Part shown: positions 18,101-26,133 of the stretch, piece after piece
Layout: the number at the start of each line of letters is the position of its first letter
Position numbering within the stretch: the first letter of the stretch is position 1
Source of the DNA: Leucobacter chromiisoli
GTDB taxonomy: Bacteria; Actinomycetota; Actinomycetes; Actinomycetales; Microbacteriaceae
Assembly (NCBI RefSeq): GCF_016522505.1
Contig: NZ_JAEHOH010000001.1
Location: 186,001 to 250,000 of the forward strand
Direction: 5' to 3'
Length of the DNA stretch: 64,000 nucleotides
The notes under the pieces: model-generated
What the model was told of the DNA's origin: nothing
The model's input: the letters and a program-made list of their open reading frames with translations, nothing else
Databases searched by the model: none
Made by a program: the position numbers and the translations under genes

Positions 18101-21100
18101 GGAGAGCAGGCGACGGCGCAGGTGCCGCTGTCGGGCGTCGATCCCGACGGGGACCGCGTGCGGCTCGTGGGCGTCGACTCGCCCGACGATCCGAAGCTGA
18201 GCGCGACGCTCGCCCCCCGCAGCGACTCCGTGCAGGTGGAGGCCGGCAGATCGGCCGAGCCGGGTACGAGCCTCGTGGACTACACGGTGCGCGACGGCTT
18301 CGGCGGCGAGGGCCGGGGACGGCTCAGGATCATCGTGACCGAGGCGTCCGACGGCGGGGGCGCCCCGGTCGCCTACAGCGACTACGTCCGGCTCGCGCGC
18401 GGCGTCGCCGAGCCGGCGGTGGTGCGGCCGCTCGACAACGACGTCGACCCGGCGCGCGGCGAGCTCGAGCTCGTCGAGGTGGTGCCGAACGTGCCCGGAG
18501 GCCAGTCGTCCGACCGGTACCGCGAGCTCGCGGGGCGGCTCGACCTCTCCCGGATGCAGCAGGGGCGGGTGCTGGTGGCGGGAGGCGACGACCCCGGAAC
18601 CGTGTCCTACCGGTACACCGTGCGCTCCTCCGAGAGCTCGAGCACCTCGGACGGGCTGATCGTCGTGCAGGTCTCAGACCGGGTCGGCCAGCAGGCCCCG
18701 ACGGTGCGCGACACGGTGCTCTCGGCCCGGGATCGCGCGGAGCTCGCCCGCGGGGGCGTCGACGTCGTGACCGACCGCGTGCACTGGGCCTCCGGCGACG
18801 TCTCCTCGCTGCAGCTGTCGCTGTGGGGGTCGGCGGCGGATCGCTACAGCGTGGACGGCTCGCGCATCGTCGGCAGCTACCGGGCCGAGGGCGACCTCGT
18901 GCCGTTCCGGCTCGCGGGCACCGACGCGATGGGCGCGGAGGTCGAGAGCTTCGGCTTCCTCGTGGTGCCGCCGCTCGACGAGCTGCGCCTGACGTTGCAG
19001 CCGGGCCTCGCGCCGATATCGGTCGACGAGGACCGGAGTGCGCAGGTGGACGTCGCCGACGTCCTCGACCTCGCCGTCGGCGACCGCGTCGAACTGCGCG
19101 AGGGGCCGTTCCCGGTGCAGCGCTCGCAGGCGAGCTGCTCGGCGACGGGAGCCGGCGCGCTGCGCTACACGGCGGGCAAGGAGGCGCCGTGGACCGACTC
19201 CTGCGTGATCTCGGTGCGGCTGACGGAGCAGCGGGCGTGGACGCAGCTGGCGCTGCCCATCCAGATCGTGCCGAGGGAGCCCGTCGTCGAGCTCGCGGGG
19301 GTGACCCGCACGGTCGCCCCGGGCGAGGCGCAGACGGTGGATCTCGCCGACATGGTGCGCTGGCAGGGCGGGCGCGAGGGGCGGGCCGGAACGCTGAGCT
19401 TCTCGATCTCGGGGGGCGCTCGGAGCTTCGAGGTGGCGCAGTCGGGCGCGAGCCTGCAAGTGCGGGCGCGAGCCGACGCCGCTCCGGGCGCGCAGGAGGC
19501 GGTGACCGTCTCGGTGACGGGGGCCGGCGAGAGCCGTGCGCCGCTGACGCTGCGCGTCGGTCAGGCGCCGCGCGACACGCCCCGGGGCGCCACGGTCGCC
19601 CTGCAGTGCACCGTCGGCTCCGACTGCAGTGCGCGCGTGATCGGCGCCCCCGGGGAGCACGACCCGTTCTCCGGGAAGACCGGCGGCGGCCTCGAGCTCA
19701 CCGGAGTGGACGGCGGCGGCTGCCGCTTCGGCACCTTCCGCGCCTCGGGCGACTCGGTCTCCGTCGGATGGCCCGACCCCCGCGGCCCCGGCGGGCGATG
19801 CACGGCGAGCTTCACCGTGCGGGACGCCCAGGGGCGCACGGGCACGGGCTCGATCGAGCTCGATGCGCAGGGCGTGCCGCGGCCGCCGGCCAGCATCGCC
19901 GCCGTCGGATACACGGCGAACAGCGTGACGCTCGAGGTGCAGCTGAGCGGTCAGCCCGCGCACCCCGACGTGACGGGCGTGCGGATCGAGGGCGGGCCCG
20001 GATCGGAGGACTGCTCTGCTTCGGGGGCGACGTACCGCTGCACGGTGCGCGGCCTCACCCCCGGCGAGAAGCACGGCTTCCGGGCCCGGGCCGTCAACGC
20101 CGTGGGCGCGTCCGACCCGACCGCGAACTCGGTGACCGCGTGGGCCTACAAGACCCCGGACGCCCCGAGCGTCGACCCGACGCAGATCTCGGCGGAGTCG
20201 ACGAGCACCGGAACGGTGCGGTTCGAGATCCGCGGCGGTGACGACACCTCGGGGTTCCGGATCGTCACCGCAGCAGGCGAGCGGCGGGCCAACGGCCGGA
20301 GCGCGACCGTGGACGTCGCGGGGCTTCCCGTCGGAGCCTCCGAATACACGGTCGTGCCGGTCAGCCGTCACGATCCGCCGTCGGGCGCGCCCTCGGAGGG
20401 GGCCGGGCGGAGCGGTTCCGTGCGCGTGGGCGGACTGCCGAGCGTCTCGGTCAGCGCGAGCTCCCCCGCGGGCGGCAACCGCGTCGATGTCACCGTGAAC
20501 GTGAACGCGAACGGGGGCGGCGAGGTGAGCCACGGCTTCCGGGTCGGCAGCGGCAACTGCTCGCCGGCGCAGCACGACGGCACGAGCGGAAGCTACTCGG
20601 ACACCGGAGAGAAGTACACGACCGAGACCGTCACGGCCTGCGCCCGCAACGAGTGGGGGACCGCGCAGCCCGCGCAGACCACGGTGAACGTGGGCGGCAC
20701 CCCGCCCGCGCCCACCGTGAACGCGGGGTGGACGGTGGCGGCGAACCCGCTGACGGTTCCGGGATCCTCGGCCGAGTACCGATACGTCTCCGGTCCGAGC
20801 GTGATCGCCGAGCCCGGTCTGAAGCTCGAGTACGTCGTCGACGGGACGAATGTCGGGCAGAACTTCCCCCAGCTCGGCCCCGAGCGGGAGCACACCGCGA
20901 CGGTGCGGCAGTGCACCGCCAAGGGCGTATGCTCCGAGCCGGTGGCGGTGACCGGCAACGCGCCGTCGCCGGTCACGGTCGACCTGCAGGGCTGCATCGC
21001 GTCGGATGCGAGCCAGGCCGATCTGCTGAGTCGCGTCTCCGCCGGTGCGCGGTCCAGCGCCTCGCCCTCCTGGGACCACGCCGCCGGGGTGCTCACGATC

Positions 21101-21193
21101 GCCTGGACCGGATCCTATGCGGCCCTCCAGCCGCTGAGCGCCCCCGTGTGCGCGCAGCCCGATCCGAACCCCGAACCGCCACCGGGCCCGTGA
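15116..21193 (+). CDS. Giant membrane-anchored surface protein with Ig-like and FN3 repeats
   Basis: At 2025 residues this is the largest protein in the window. A basic N-terminus and one transmembrane helix (about residues 14-36) put the rest outside the cell. Residues about 45-480 are rich in Trp/Gly strands with acidic low-complexity inserts and may form a propeller-like fold. From about 482 come tandem beta-sandwich modules with the signature LLNDYDPNRRDALTI, repeated in variant form at about 884 (VLDNDVSEP), 986 (LSGVDPDGD) and 1081 (LDNDVDPARG), as in cadherin-like or bacterial Ig-like domains. Fibronectin type III-like modules follow from about 1588. The tail is Pro-rich. GTG 15116 has a perfect AGGAGGA site five bases away. 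It may bind envelope or neighbouring cells and signal to the kinase; that is inference. Confidence 0.85.
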   Translation: MRSGPGESRRSRTVSWIAGGLAVAVIATIAVVASGYDARETPREEASVWTVRSSGQYARVNTETGEIDTVRRIDNPSGLVQSSSGGVLLSNGNGQAWTIDPRLPGDLVAETDGAGGDAVGGAPGAPDDAAGGSAVDGTVADPTVDAPGPAAGDEGPGAMRTPEGTRDVVSAGGVVVFRTESGSVYLSRFETGDGTSGAGPGLTEPLLLDPLEAQRGDEAAETAEPDASGEAEGADEGDGADGPQPGGPYRADAVAVDDAGLVALFSSEERAVRWFDATAEGGAGAFVGGASETPDVPADGIQLAGVAGEWVLLDAESGRVWIEGREETVELDTAGGARLQASSAGTGGGAPRALIADSTGLWAVGKSGSAERIAEAEGLPAQPVAVGDRMHAAWIGPSGGTLWSSGEDGAGGETLPLELDDTVEDMGEFEPVIRSNGSRAVVAETRTGMMWTVPDGRLIPVEQWTLVDPPKQEQGTVVVQDVTEQEPPVAMDDAFGVRPGEPAPLPVLLNDYDPNRRDALTIVPEELGAGLPAEFGAVEMLADGQGLTVTPTASATGTASFSYRITDGTAVSEPATVTLTAVADDVDTAPEWCPVEGCQRAWPSPEITPGGTLVLPILEGWVDPEGDPMMLVSATPVDPADPVRALVTSDGRFALRHTDPNAGEGEVSVVIAVRDARGETRERELHVRVRAGALMELSPIASTVATNETTTLRPLGRVSGGSGSYALVDAVAQDGALDARVNQGAGTIEVTASEPGSTVLTVTVRDTGTEAETTGTLRVTAVDSRPPLGLPPLRAFVRPLSDTTVEVLDAIPGANGRSLVVRSASVVDGEMRADVIDHSRIRVSGSTPDGAPGRIGAAEVVVAEEGATSQGRLTVFQVPENADGGVIAVADTATVRAGSVVDIAVLDNDVSEPGERLVLHPEIGAPGTKGELAFASGKTLRYLAPAEPGTYTLSYTAYGASSPESGDVGHVRVTVLPKDGNRDPQPASVTVRLAPGEQATAQVPLSGVDPDGDRVRLVGVDSPDDPKLSATLAPRSDSVQVEAGRSAEPGTSLVDYTVRDGFGGEGRGRLRIIVTEASDGGGAPVAYSDYVRLARGVAEPAVVRPLDNDVDPARGELELVEVVPNVPGGQSSDRYRELAGRLDLSRMQQGRVLVAGGDDPGTVSYRYTVRSSESSSTSDGLIVVQVSDRVGQQAPTVRDTVLSARDRAELARGGVDVVTDRVHWASGDVSSLQLSLWGSAADRYSVDGSRIVGSYRAEGDLVPFRLAGTDAMGAEVESFGFLVVPPLDELRLTLQPGLAPISVDEDRSAQVDVADVLDLAVGDRVELREGPFPVQRSQASCSATGAGALRYTAGKEAPWTDSCVISVRLTEQRAWTQLALPIQIVPREPVVELAGVTRTVAPGEAQTVDLADMVRWQGGREGRAGTLSFSISGGARSFEVAQSGASLQVRARADAAPGAQEAVTVSVTGAGESRAPLTLRVGQAPRDTPRGATVALQCTVGSDCSARVIGAPGEHDPFSGKTGGGLELTGVDGGGCRFGTFRASGDSVSVGWPDPRGPGGRCTASFTVRDAQGRTGTGSIELDAQGVPRPPASIAAVGYTANSVTLEVQLSGQPAHPDVTGVRIEGGPGSEDCSASGATYRCTVRGLTPGEKHGFRARAVNAVGASDPTANSVTAWAYKTPDAPSVDPTQISAESTSTGTVRFEIRGGDDTSGFRIVTAAGERRANGRSATVDVAGLPVGASEYTVVPVSRHDPPSGAPSEGAGRSGSVRVGGLPSVSVSASSPAGGNRVDVTVNVNANGGGEVSHGFRVGSGNCSPAQHDGTSGSYSDTGEKYTTETVTACARNEWGTAQPAQTTVNVGGTPPAPTVNAGWTVAANPLTVPGSSAEYRYVSGPSVIAEPGLKLEYVVDGTNVGQNFPQLGPEREHTATVRQCTAKGVCSEPVAVTGNAPSPVTVDLQGCIASDASQADLLSRVSAGARSSASPSWDHAAGVLTIAWTGSYAALQPLSAPVCAQPDPNPEPPPGP

Positions 21194-21271
21194 GCGCGGG
21201 GCCGGGATCCCGGACCAGCGCAGCACCGCACCGACGACGCATCACCCGCACCACCGACACGAGGAGCCGAT

Positions 21272-22249
21272 ATGACCACGGAGCCGCAGACCCCCCTCAC
21301 CGATGAGCGCGCCCGCTGGGCGGGGGAGGCGCTGCGCACCGCCGCCGACGCCGTGGAGCAGGCGATCCAGGGCAAGCGCCGCGTGATCGAGCTGGTGCTC
21401 GCGACCTCGATGGCCGGCGGGCACGTGCTGCTCGAGGATGTGCCGGGCACCGGGAAGACGGCGCTCGCGCGCAGCCTCGCGCAGGTGATCCAGGGCACCT
21501 CGTCGCGCATCCAGTTCACCCCCGACCTGCTGCCCGGCGACGTCACCGGCATCACCGTCTACGACCAGAAGCAGGGGGTGTTCGAGTTCCACGCCGGGCC
21601 GATCTTCGCGAACGTCGTGCTCGCCGACGAGATCAACCGAGCCAGCCCGAAGACCCAGTCCGCCCTGCTCGAGGTGATGGAGGAGCGGCAGGTCACGGTC
21701 GACGGCCAGAGCCACCCCGTGGGAAGCCCGTTCATGGTGATCGCCACGCAGAACCCGGTGGAGCAGGCGGGCACCTACCGGCTGCCCGAGGCCCAGCTCG
21801 ACCGCTTCATGATCAAGACCTCGATCGGGTACCCCGACGGTGCGGCGATGATGCGCATCCTGCAGCGCGGGGCGGATCCGGAGATCGAGCCCGTGGTCAA
21901 CACCGGCACCCTGCTGCAGATGCAGGAGTTCGCCAGGTCGGTGCACGTGAGCCCGCTCATCGCCGATTACGTCACCCGCCTCGTCGAGGCCACCCGGCGC
22001 GCCAGCGAGGTGCGGCTCGGGGCCAGCGTGCGCGGCGCCCTCTCGCTCGTGCGGATGGCCTCCGCCTGGGCGCTCGCGAACGCCCGCGCCTACGTCACCC
22101 CCGACGACGTGCGCGACCTCGCGCTGCCCGTGCTGTCGCACCGTCTCGTGCTGGAGCCGGAGGCCGAGTTCGACGGGGTGACGGCCGAGCAGGTCATCGG
22201 CCAGGTGCTGCTCGACGTGGACGTGCCGAGGGAGAACGGCACCGAGTGA
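21272..22249 (+). CDS. MoxR-family AAA+ ATPase
   Basis: The 325-residue protein has the MoxR layout: an N-terminal helix ending QGKRRVIELVL, Walker A LEDVPGTGKTALARS (about residues 50-64), Walker B VVLADEINRASPKTQSALLE, sensor 1 VIATQNPVEQAGTYRLPEAQ, and a C-terminal lid domain. MoxR proteins act as chaperones that mature or assemble partner complexes, often with a DUF58 protein and a transglutaminase-like protein. Exactly that pair follows, with a four-base GTGA overlap to the DUF58 gene. The start ATG follows a GAGGAG-type site. Confidence 0.95.
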   Translation: MTTEPQTPLTDERARWAGEALRTAADAVEQAIQGKRRVIELVLATSMAGGHVLLEDVPGTGKTALARSLAQVIQGTSSRIQFTPDLLPGDVTGITVYDQKQGVFEFHAGPIFANVVLADEINRASPKTQSALLEVMEERQVTVDGQSHPVGSPFMVIATQNPVEQAGTYRLPEAQLDRFMIKTSIGYPDGAAMMRILQRGADPEIEPVVNTGTLLQMQEFARSVHVSPLIADYVTRLVEATRRASEVRLGASVRGALSLVRMASAWALANARAYVTPDDVRDLALPVLSHRLVLEPEAEFDGVTAEQVIGQVLLDVDVPRENGTE

Positions 22250-23598
22250 ACACCGAACGCACCCACAGCCGCACCTGGCGCACGGGGACCTCGACGCGGC
22301 TGAGCGACACGACTCGCACCGCCCGCGCGCTCGGGGGTCTCGAGCTGCGCCGCGTGCAGGCGCGCCGGTGGTGGCGGAGCACCCGGCGCGGTGTCCGGCG
22401 CGCGTGGGCGGGCGCGGTCCAGGCCGTCACCCCGCTCGGCTGGTTCGTGATCGCCGTGAGCGCGATCGGTGCGGCGTGCGGTGCGGCGCTCGGGTGGGTC
22501 GAGGGCTGGTTCGTCGCCGTGGCGTGCGGGGCCGCCCTGCTCATCGGCCTGCCCTTCCTGCTCGGCACCCGCGCCTACGAGATCAGGATCCGGCTCGACC
22601 GCAAGCAGGTGGTCGCCGGCGGCGAGGTGGACGTGAGGATCGGGGTGGGGAACGCGAGCTCGCGGCCCGCCCTGCCCGCGCTCGCCGAACTGCCCGTGGG
22701 CGACGCCCTGCGCGAGCTGACGATCCCGCTGATCGGGCCGAACCGCGCCACCGAGCTGCCGCTCTCGATCCCGGCCCGCACGCGCGGGGTGATCCCGGTG
22801 GGTCCGCTCACGGTTGCGCGCCGCGACCCCCTGAACCTCCTGCGGCGCGAGGTCACCTGGCGCGATCGGCACCTCGTGCACGTGCACCCGGTGACCGCCC
22901 CGCTGCCGCCGAGCTCGGCCGGGCTCGTGCGCGACCTCGAGGGCGCGGCGAGCCGGCGCCTCACCGACTCCGATCTCTCGTTCCACGCGGTGCGCGAGTA
23001 CGCCCCCGGTGACGCGCTGCGCCACGTGCACTGGAAGTCGACGGCGAAGACGGGCACGCTCATGGTGCGGCAGTACGAGGAGTCGCAGACGGCCCGCGTC
23101 GCCGTGCTCTTCGACGCCCGCCCCGAGGAGTACGCGAGCGACGAGGAGTTCGAGCTCGGCGTGAGCGCCGCGGCGTCGATCTCCGTGCAGGCCGTGCGGG
23201 AGGGACGCGGGCGCTACGTCGCGTCCGCGTGGGCGCCCGGCCGTGTGCGCCCGAGCATCGACGGGCTCGAGGAGCTGCCGTCGCGCGATCCGAAGCAGCT
23301 GCTCGACGCGTGGGCCGAACTCGAGCCGGCGCTCGACGGCCGCCCGTTCGAGGCGCTCGCCCGGGGCCTCGCGGAGTCCCGGCGGCCGCTGTCGATCGTG
23401 GCGATCGTCACGGGATCGGTGCCCGACCTGCAGCGGATCCGCCGCGCGGCCGTCGCCTTCACTCCCGACGTGCACGTTCTCGTGGTGCGCTGCGAGCTGT
23501 ACGCCGAGCCCCGGGCGCAGCGCGTCGACCCGCTCACCACGTTCACGGTCGGCGCCCTCGGCGACCTGCCGCAGCTCATGGTCAGGAGCGGACTGTGA
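22246..23598 (+). CDS. DUF58 domain membrane protein
   Basis: The 450-residue protein has a basic N-terminus, two transmembrane helices (about residues 65-105), a beta-rich domain, and the DUF58 core with VREYAPGDALRHVHWKSTAK at about residues 247-266. The C-terminal part resembles a von Willebrand A fold, though the metal-binding DxSxS is not intact (LFDARPEE). DUF58 proteins are regular partners of MoxR ATPases, but their biochemical role is not established. Both its start and its stop overlap the neighbouring genes by four bases, which argues for a stoichiometric complex. Confidence 0.9.
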   Translation: MNTERTHSRTWRTGTSTRLSDTTRTARALGGLELRRVQARRWWRSTRRGVRRAWAGAVQAVTPLGWFVIAVSAIGAACGAALGWVEGWFVAVACGAALLIGLPFLLGTRAYEIRIRLDRKQVVAGGEVDVRIGVGNASSRPALPALAELPVGDALRELTIPLIGPNRATELPLSIPARTRGVIPVGPLTVARRDPLNLLRREVTWRDRHLVHVHPVTAPLPPSSAGLVRDLEGAASRRLTDSDLSFHAVREYAPGDALRHVHWKSTAKTGTLMVRQYEESQTARVAVLFDARPEEYASDEEFELGVSAAASISVQAVREGRGRYVASAWAPGRVRPSIDGLEELPSRDPKQLLDAWAELEPALDGRPFEALARGLAESRRPLSIVAIVTGSVPDLQRIRRAAVAFTPDVHVLVVRCELYAEPRAQRVDPLTTFTVGALGDLPQLMVRSGL

Positions 23599-26081
23599 CG
23601 CAGGTCTCGCGCCTCGTCGGCGCCGTGGCGGCCGCGGGTGCGGCGATCTCGCTGGGCGCGCTCGCCGCCTGGCCGATCTACCGCACTCCCTGGCTGTGGG
23701 CGGTCGCCGTCGCCGGACTCCTCCTCGGGGCGGGCCTGGGGTGGGCGCGCGCCCGGTGGAGATGGTCGCCGCCCGTGCTGGTCGCGGTGTGGCTCGCGGC
23801 GTTCCTCGTGACGCTGGTGCCGGTGGCGGTGCCCTCCGCGATGGACGGCGGGCTCCCGGGGCTCGGGCGGGGGTTCGTCGACGGCGTCGCGGCGGTCGCG
23901 CTCGGCTGGAAGCAGCTGCTCACGCTCACGCTGCCGGTGGGCACCTACCAGACGGTGCTGGTGCCCGCCTACCTGGTCTTCTCGCTGACGGGTCTCCTCG
24001 CGACGACGATCGCGCTCCGTCCCGGCAGGTGGGCGTCGCTCGCCGCGATCCCGCTGCTCGCCCCCGTCGCGTTCGGCACCGTCTTCGGATCCTCCGCCGT
24101 GAGCGACCCGCTGCGCCTCGGTCCGGTCTCGCTCGTCGCGCCCCGGGAGCTGGGCGCGTGGCTGCTGGCGGGGCTGCTCGGAGCGGTCTGGGTGGCGTGG
24201 ACGGCGGGCGCCGAGCGCCGGGCGGCGCTGCGGCGCGGTCGCGCGGCCTCGGGCTCCCCCGTCGCCCGCGGCCGGTTCGCCCGCGCAGGGATCGCGGCGG
24301 GCACCCTCGCCGCGACCCTCGTCGCGGGAGCGCTGCTCGCGCCCTCGCTCACCCCCGACCGCCGCGAGGTGCCGCGCGATCGGGTCGATCCGGAGATCGT
24401 GGTCCGGGAGCGGCCGAGCCCCCTCGCCGCGTACCGCAACGCGAAGCGGGACGACGCCCTCGACCGGCCGCTCTTCGAAGTGAGCGCCGAGGGGCGGCTG
24501 CCGCAGCGGCTCAGACTCGCCGTGCTCGACGTCTACGACGGGGTCGACTTCCACGTCGGAGCGGACGCCGGGGGCCGTTTCAGCCGCTTCCCGAGCGGCG
24601 ACCGGATCCCCGACGAGAGCCGCCTGACCGTCGAGGTCGCGGAGGGCTACTCCGACATCTGGGCCCCCTCCGCCCGGCTCGGAGACCGGCCCTCGTTCTC
24701 GGGCCCGCGCGCATCCGAGCTCGCCGACGCGTTCTACGTGAACCGCGAGACGGACGCCGCCATCGTCGTGCCCGACGGCGGCGGGCTCGCCCGGGGCGAC
24801 GCCTACACGGCGGTCGTGAGCGCCGCCGACCCCGGCCGCCTGTCCGAGCGACCGGCGTCGAATGCGCCGCTCGTTGATCTCGAGCAGACCCCGGAGCTCG
24901 CGCGCTGGATCGAGGCGCAGGGGCTGCCGGCCTCGGGCGAGGGCGTGCTCGAGCTCATCCAGCGCCTGCGGGATCGCGGGTACCTCAGCCACTCGCTCAG
25001 CGCCGGCGAGGGGCAGCGCCTCTGGCTCCAGCGCCTCTCCGAGGAGTACGGCACCGTGTTCGAGCCGAGCGCCGGCGGGCACTCGGTGACGCGTCTCGAG
25101 GAGCTGTTCGGGCAGCTCAACGCGCAGCAGCGGGCGGCCGGAGAGAACGCGGGCGACGCGATGCTGGTCGCGGGCGTCGGCGATGATGAGCAGTTCGCCG
25201 CCGCCGCCGCGCTCGTGGCGCGCGCGGTCGGCTTCGAGTCGCGCGTCGTCGTCGGGGTGCGGCTCGGCGACGGGGTGCCCGGCGTCCCCGCCTGCGACGG
25301 GGAGTGCTCCGGCGAGAACGTCGCCGCGTGGGTGGAGCTCCGCGGCGAGGGCGGCGACTGGGTGCCCGTCGACGTCACGCCGCAGGCGGAGATCCGGCCC
25401 ACCACCCCCGAGGAGGGCGAGCAGCTGCCCGAGTTCCCCACGGTTCCCGAGGAGCGCGACGCGCACGAGGTCGACCCGCCGCTCGGGCTCGGCGACTCCG
25501 ACGGAGACCCGCAGGAGCCCGAGGAGGAGCCCGTGGCGGCCTGGATCTGGCCCGTGCTGCGCATCGCGGGGCTCTCGCTGGCGGCGCTCGCCCTGCTGGC
25601 GCTTCCGGTGGTGTTCCTCCCGCTCGCCAAGCGCGCCAGGGCCCGCGGGCGGCGCGCGGAGCCCCAGGCAGAGCTCCGGGCGCTCGGCGCGTGGGACGAG
25701 ATGGTCGATCGGGCGCGGGATGCGGGCGTGGACGTGCCCGAGGGCGGCAGTCGGCGCGACGTCGCGCTCGCGCTGGGCACGCGCGCCGCGGTCTGGGCGG
25801 CGGCGGAGACCGACCGGGCCGTGTTCTCGCCGGGCGGGATCACTGACGCCGACGCCGACCTGCTCTGGGCGGCGGCCGATGCCGACCGGACCGAGCGCGC
25901 CGCCGGTCGCACGCGCGGGCAGCGTATGCGCGAGGCGTACTCCCTGCGCTCCTACGGCCTCCGGGCGCGCGGGCGGCGCGGGCGGCTCGGGCGGCTCGGA
26001 CGGCTCGGTCCCGGCGAGGGGGACGGTCCCGGCGAGCGGTCCGGGGCGGGGCGCACGGTTTGGCGCGGGGCGCAGAAGTAG
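23595..26081 (+). CDS. Transglutaminase-fold membrane protein, apparently catalytically dead
   Basis: The 828-residue protein follows the DUF3488/transglutaminase plan: five or six N-terminal helices (residues about 1-210), another helix near 235-255, a large extracellular region, a transglutaminase-like core, and a final helix (about 648-672) with a cytoplasmic tail. In the core, the segment normally reading G-x-C-E-x-F-A reads GDDEQFAAA, with Asp (about 531) in place of the nucleophilic Cys. The usual HAWVE reads AAWVE, with Ala (about 577) replacing the catalytic His. The Asp of VPVDVTP (about 593) is kept. It would therefore be a binding module rather than an enzyme. It overlaps the DUF58 gene by GTGA. 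Confidence 0.85.
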   Translation: MTQVSRLVGAVAAAGAAISLGALAAWPIYRTPWLWAVAVAGLLLGAGLGWARARWRWSPPVLVAVWLAAFLVTLVPVAVPSAMDGGLPGLGRGFVDGVAAVALGWKQLLTLTLPVGTYQTVLVPAYLVFSLTGLLATTIALRPGRWASLAAIPLLAPVAFGTVFGSSAVSDPLRLGPVSLVAPRELGAWLLAGLLGAVWVAWTAGAERRAALRRGRAASGSPVARGRFARAGIAAGTLAATLVAGALLAPSLTPDRREVPRDRVDPEIVVRERPSPLAAYRNAKRDDALDRPLFEVSAEGRLPQRLRLAVLDVYDGVDFHVGADAGGRFSRFPSGDRIPDESRLTVEVAEGYSDIWAPSARLGDRPSFSGPRASELADAFYVNRETDAAIVVPDGGGLARGDAYTAVVSAADPGRLSERPASNAPLVDLEQTPELARWIEAQGLPASGEGVLELIQRLRDRGYLSHSLSAGEGQRLWLQRLSEEYGTVFEPSAGGHSVTRLEELFGQLNAQQRAAGENAGDAMLVAGVGDDEQFAAAAALVARAVGFESRVVVGVRLGDGVPGVPACDGECSGENVAAWVELRGEGGDWVPVDVTPQAEIRPTTPEEGEQLPEFPTVPEERDAHEVDPPLGLGDSDGDPQEPEEEPVAAWIWPVLRIAGLSLAALALLALPVVFLPLAKRARARGRRAEPQAELRALGAWDEMVDRARDAGVDVPEGGSRRDVALALGTRAAVWAAAETDRAVFSPGGITDADADLLWAAADADRTERAAGRTRGQRMREAYSLRSYGLRARGRRGRLGRLGRLGPGEGDGPGERSGAGRTVWRGAQK

Positions 26082-26133
26082 CAGACAATCAGCTGGGGCG
26101 GATGCCCCGCGGAACGGGTAAGGAAGACACACG

